From Roseiarcus sp963721905 (GTDB lineage: Bacteria > Pseudomonadota > Alphaproteobacteria > Rhizobiales > Beijerinckiaceae), in the NCBI GenBank assembly GCA_963721905.1, contig CAVRMF010000011.1:1-64000 (forward strand): a stretch of 64,000 bases of DNA, written 5' to 3'. The notes below the pieces were generated by a model. The model did not search any database and was not told where the DNA came from. It saw only the letters and a list, made by a program, of their open reading frames with translations. Below are positions 63,991 through 64,000 of this stretch, one piece after another (the first letter of the stretch is position 1; each line of letters opens with the position of its first letter). The position numbers and the translations under genes are program-made.

Positions 63991-64000
63991 ATGCTCGCTC

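Overview
The window looks like a piece of an alphaproteobacterial (Rhizobiales, possibly Beijerinckiaceae/Methylocystaceae) chromosome. The evidence is high GC, the dnaG-rpoD and rpsO-pnp pairs, a cycHJKL-type cytochrome c maturation operon next to a FeuQ-like sensor kinase, a zinc-ligand-less DnaG, and many GANTC (CcrM-type) sites. The genus is an inference; no rRNA is present.

Layout. 1-4844 is a stack of nested mobile DNA on the minus strand: an ORF-deleted group II intron (1-915) inside a second group II intron with an intact reverse transcriptase (916-2899), inside the 5' part of a third group II intron (2900-4844), which also carries an IS110/IS1111-type element (3258-4805). The stack abuts the last ~46 codons of a HoxA/HupR-like hydrogenase regulator. 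5044-18204 is a plus-strand nickel and [NiFe]-hydrogenase maturation locus: a NikR operator, nikR, a NiCoT nickel permease, unknown and small membrane proteins, a NifU-domain protein with an NHL-repeat stub, then hypF-hypC-SIS isomerase-hypD-hypE-hypA-hypB. No hydrogenase structural genes are inside the window. 18205-21700 is accessory debris: a terminase remnant, a UspA protein, a broken hicB and a frame-broken OLD-like ATPase/TOPRIM gene. 21708-39485 is mostly core genome: rpoD, dnaG, a degenerate GGDEF/EAL protein, a GNAT enzyme, an M16 peptidase, thrC, a cyclopropane synthase, pnp, rpsO, proX, a thioredoxin-TPR protein and a Lon-domain protein. An IS630 element (39485-42539) sits on the stop codon of the last of these and is itself split by a group II intron closely related to the one at 1-915. 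42734-58263 holds a zinc metallopeptidase, an aldo/keto reductase, a carotenoid oxygenase, a radical SAM protein, an RluA-type enzyme, ftsY, yciB, ccmHFEI, a lipoprotein, the sensor kinase and ilvD. An ISAs1-family element follows (58364-59607), then a PEP-CTERM protein, tRNA-Gly(TCC), SDR genes and a DUF1003 protein.

How it fits together. NikR senses Ni and probably controls its own gene and the permease. The Hyp proteins build the Fe(CN)2CO centre (HypC/D/E/F) and insert Ni (HypA/B). The truncated HoxA/HupR remnant suggests that mobile DNA has eaten into the regulatory side of this hydrogenase locus.

A cross-cutting observation: four frame-broken genes (the OLD-like ATPase, pnp, the IS630-borne intron RT and the PEP-CTERM gene) are each repaired by removing one A from a GAANTC hexamer, which restores a GANTC site. 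This points to basecalling error at CcrM-methylated adenines, or to a methylation-linked mutation hot spot, rather than to four unrelated gene losses.
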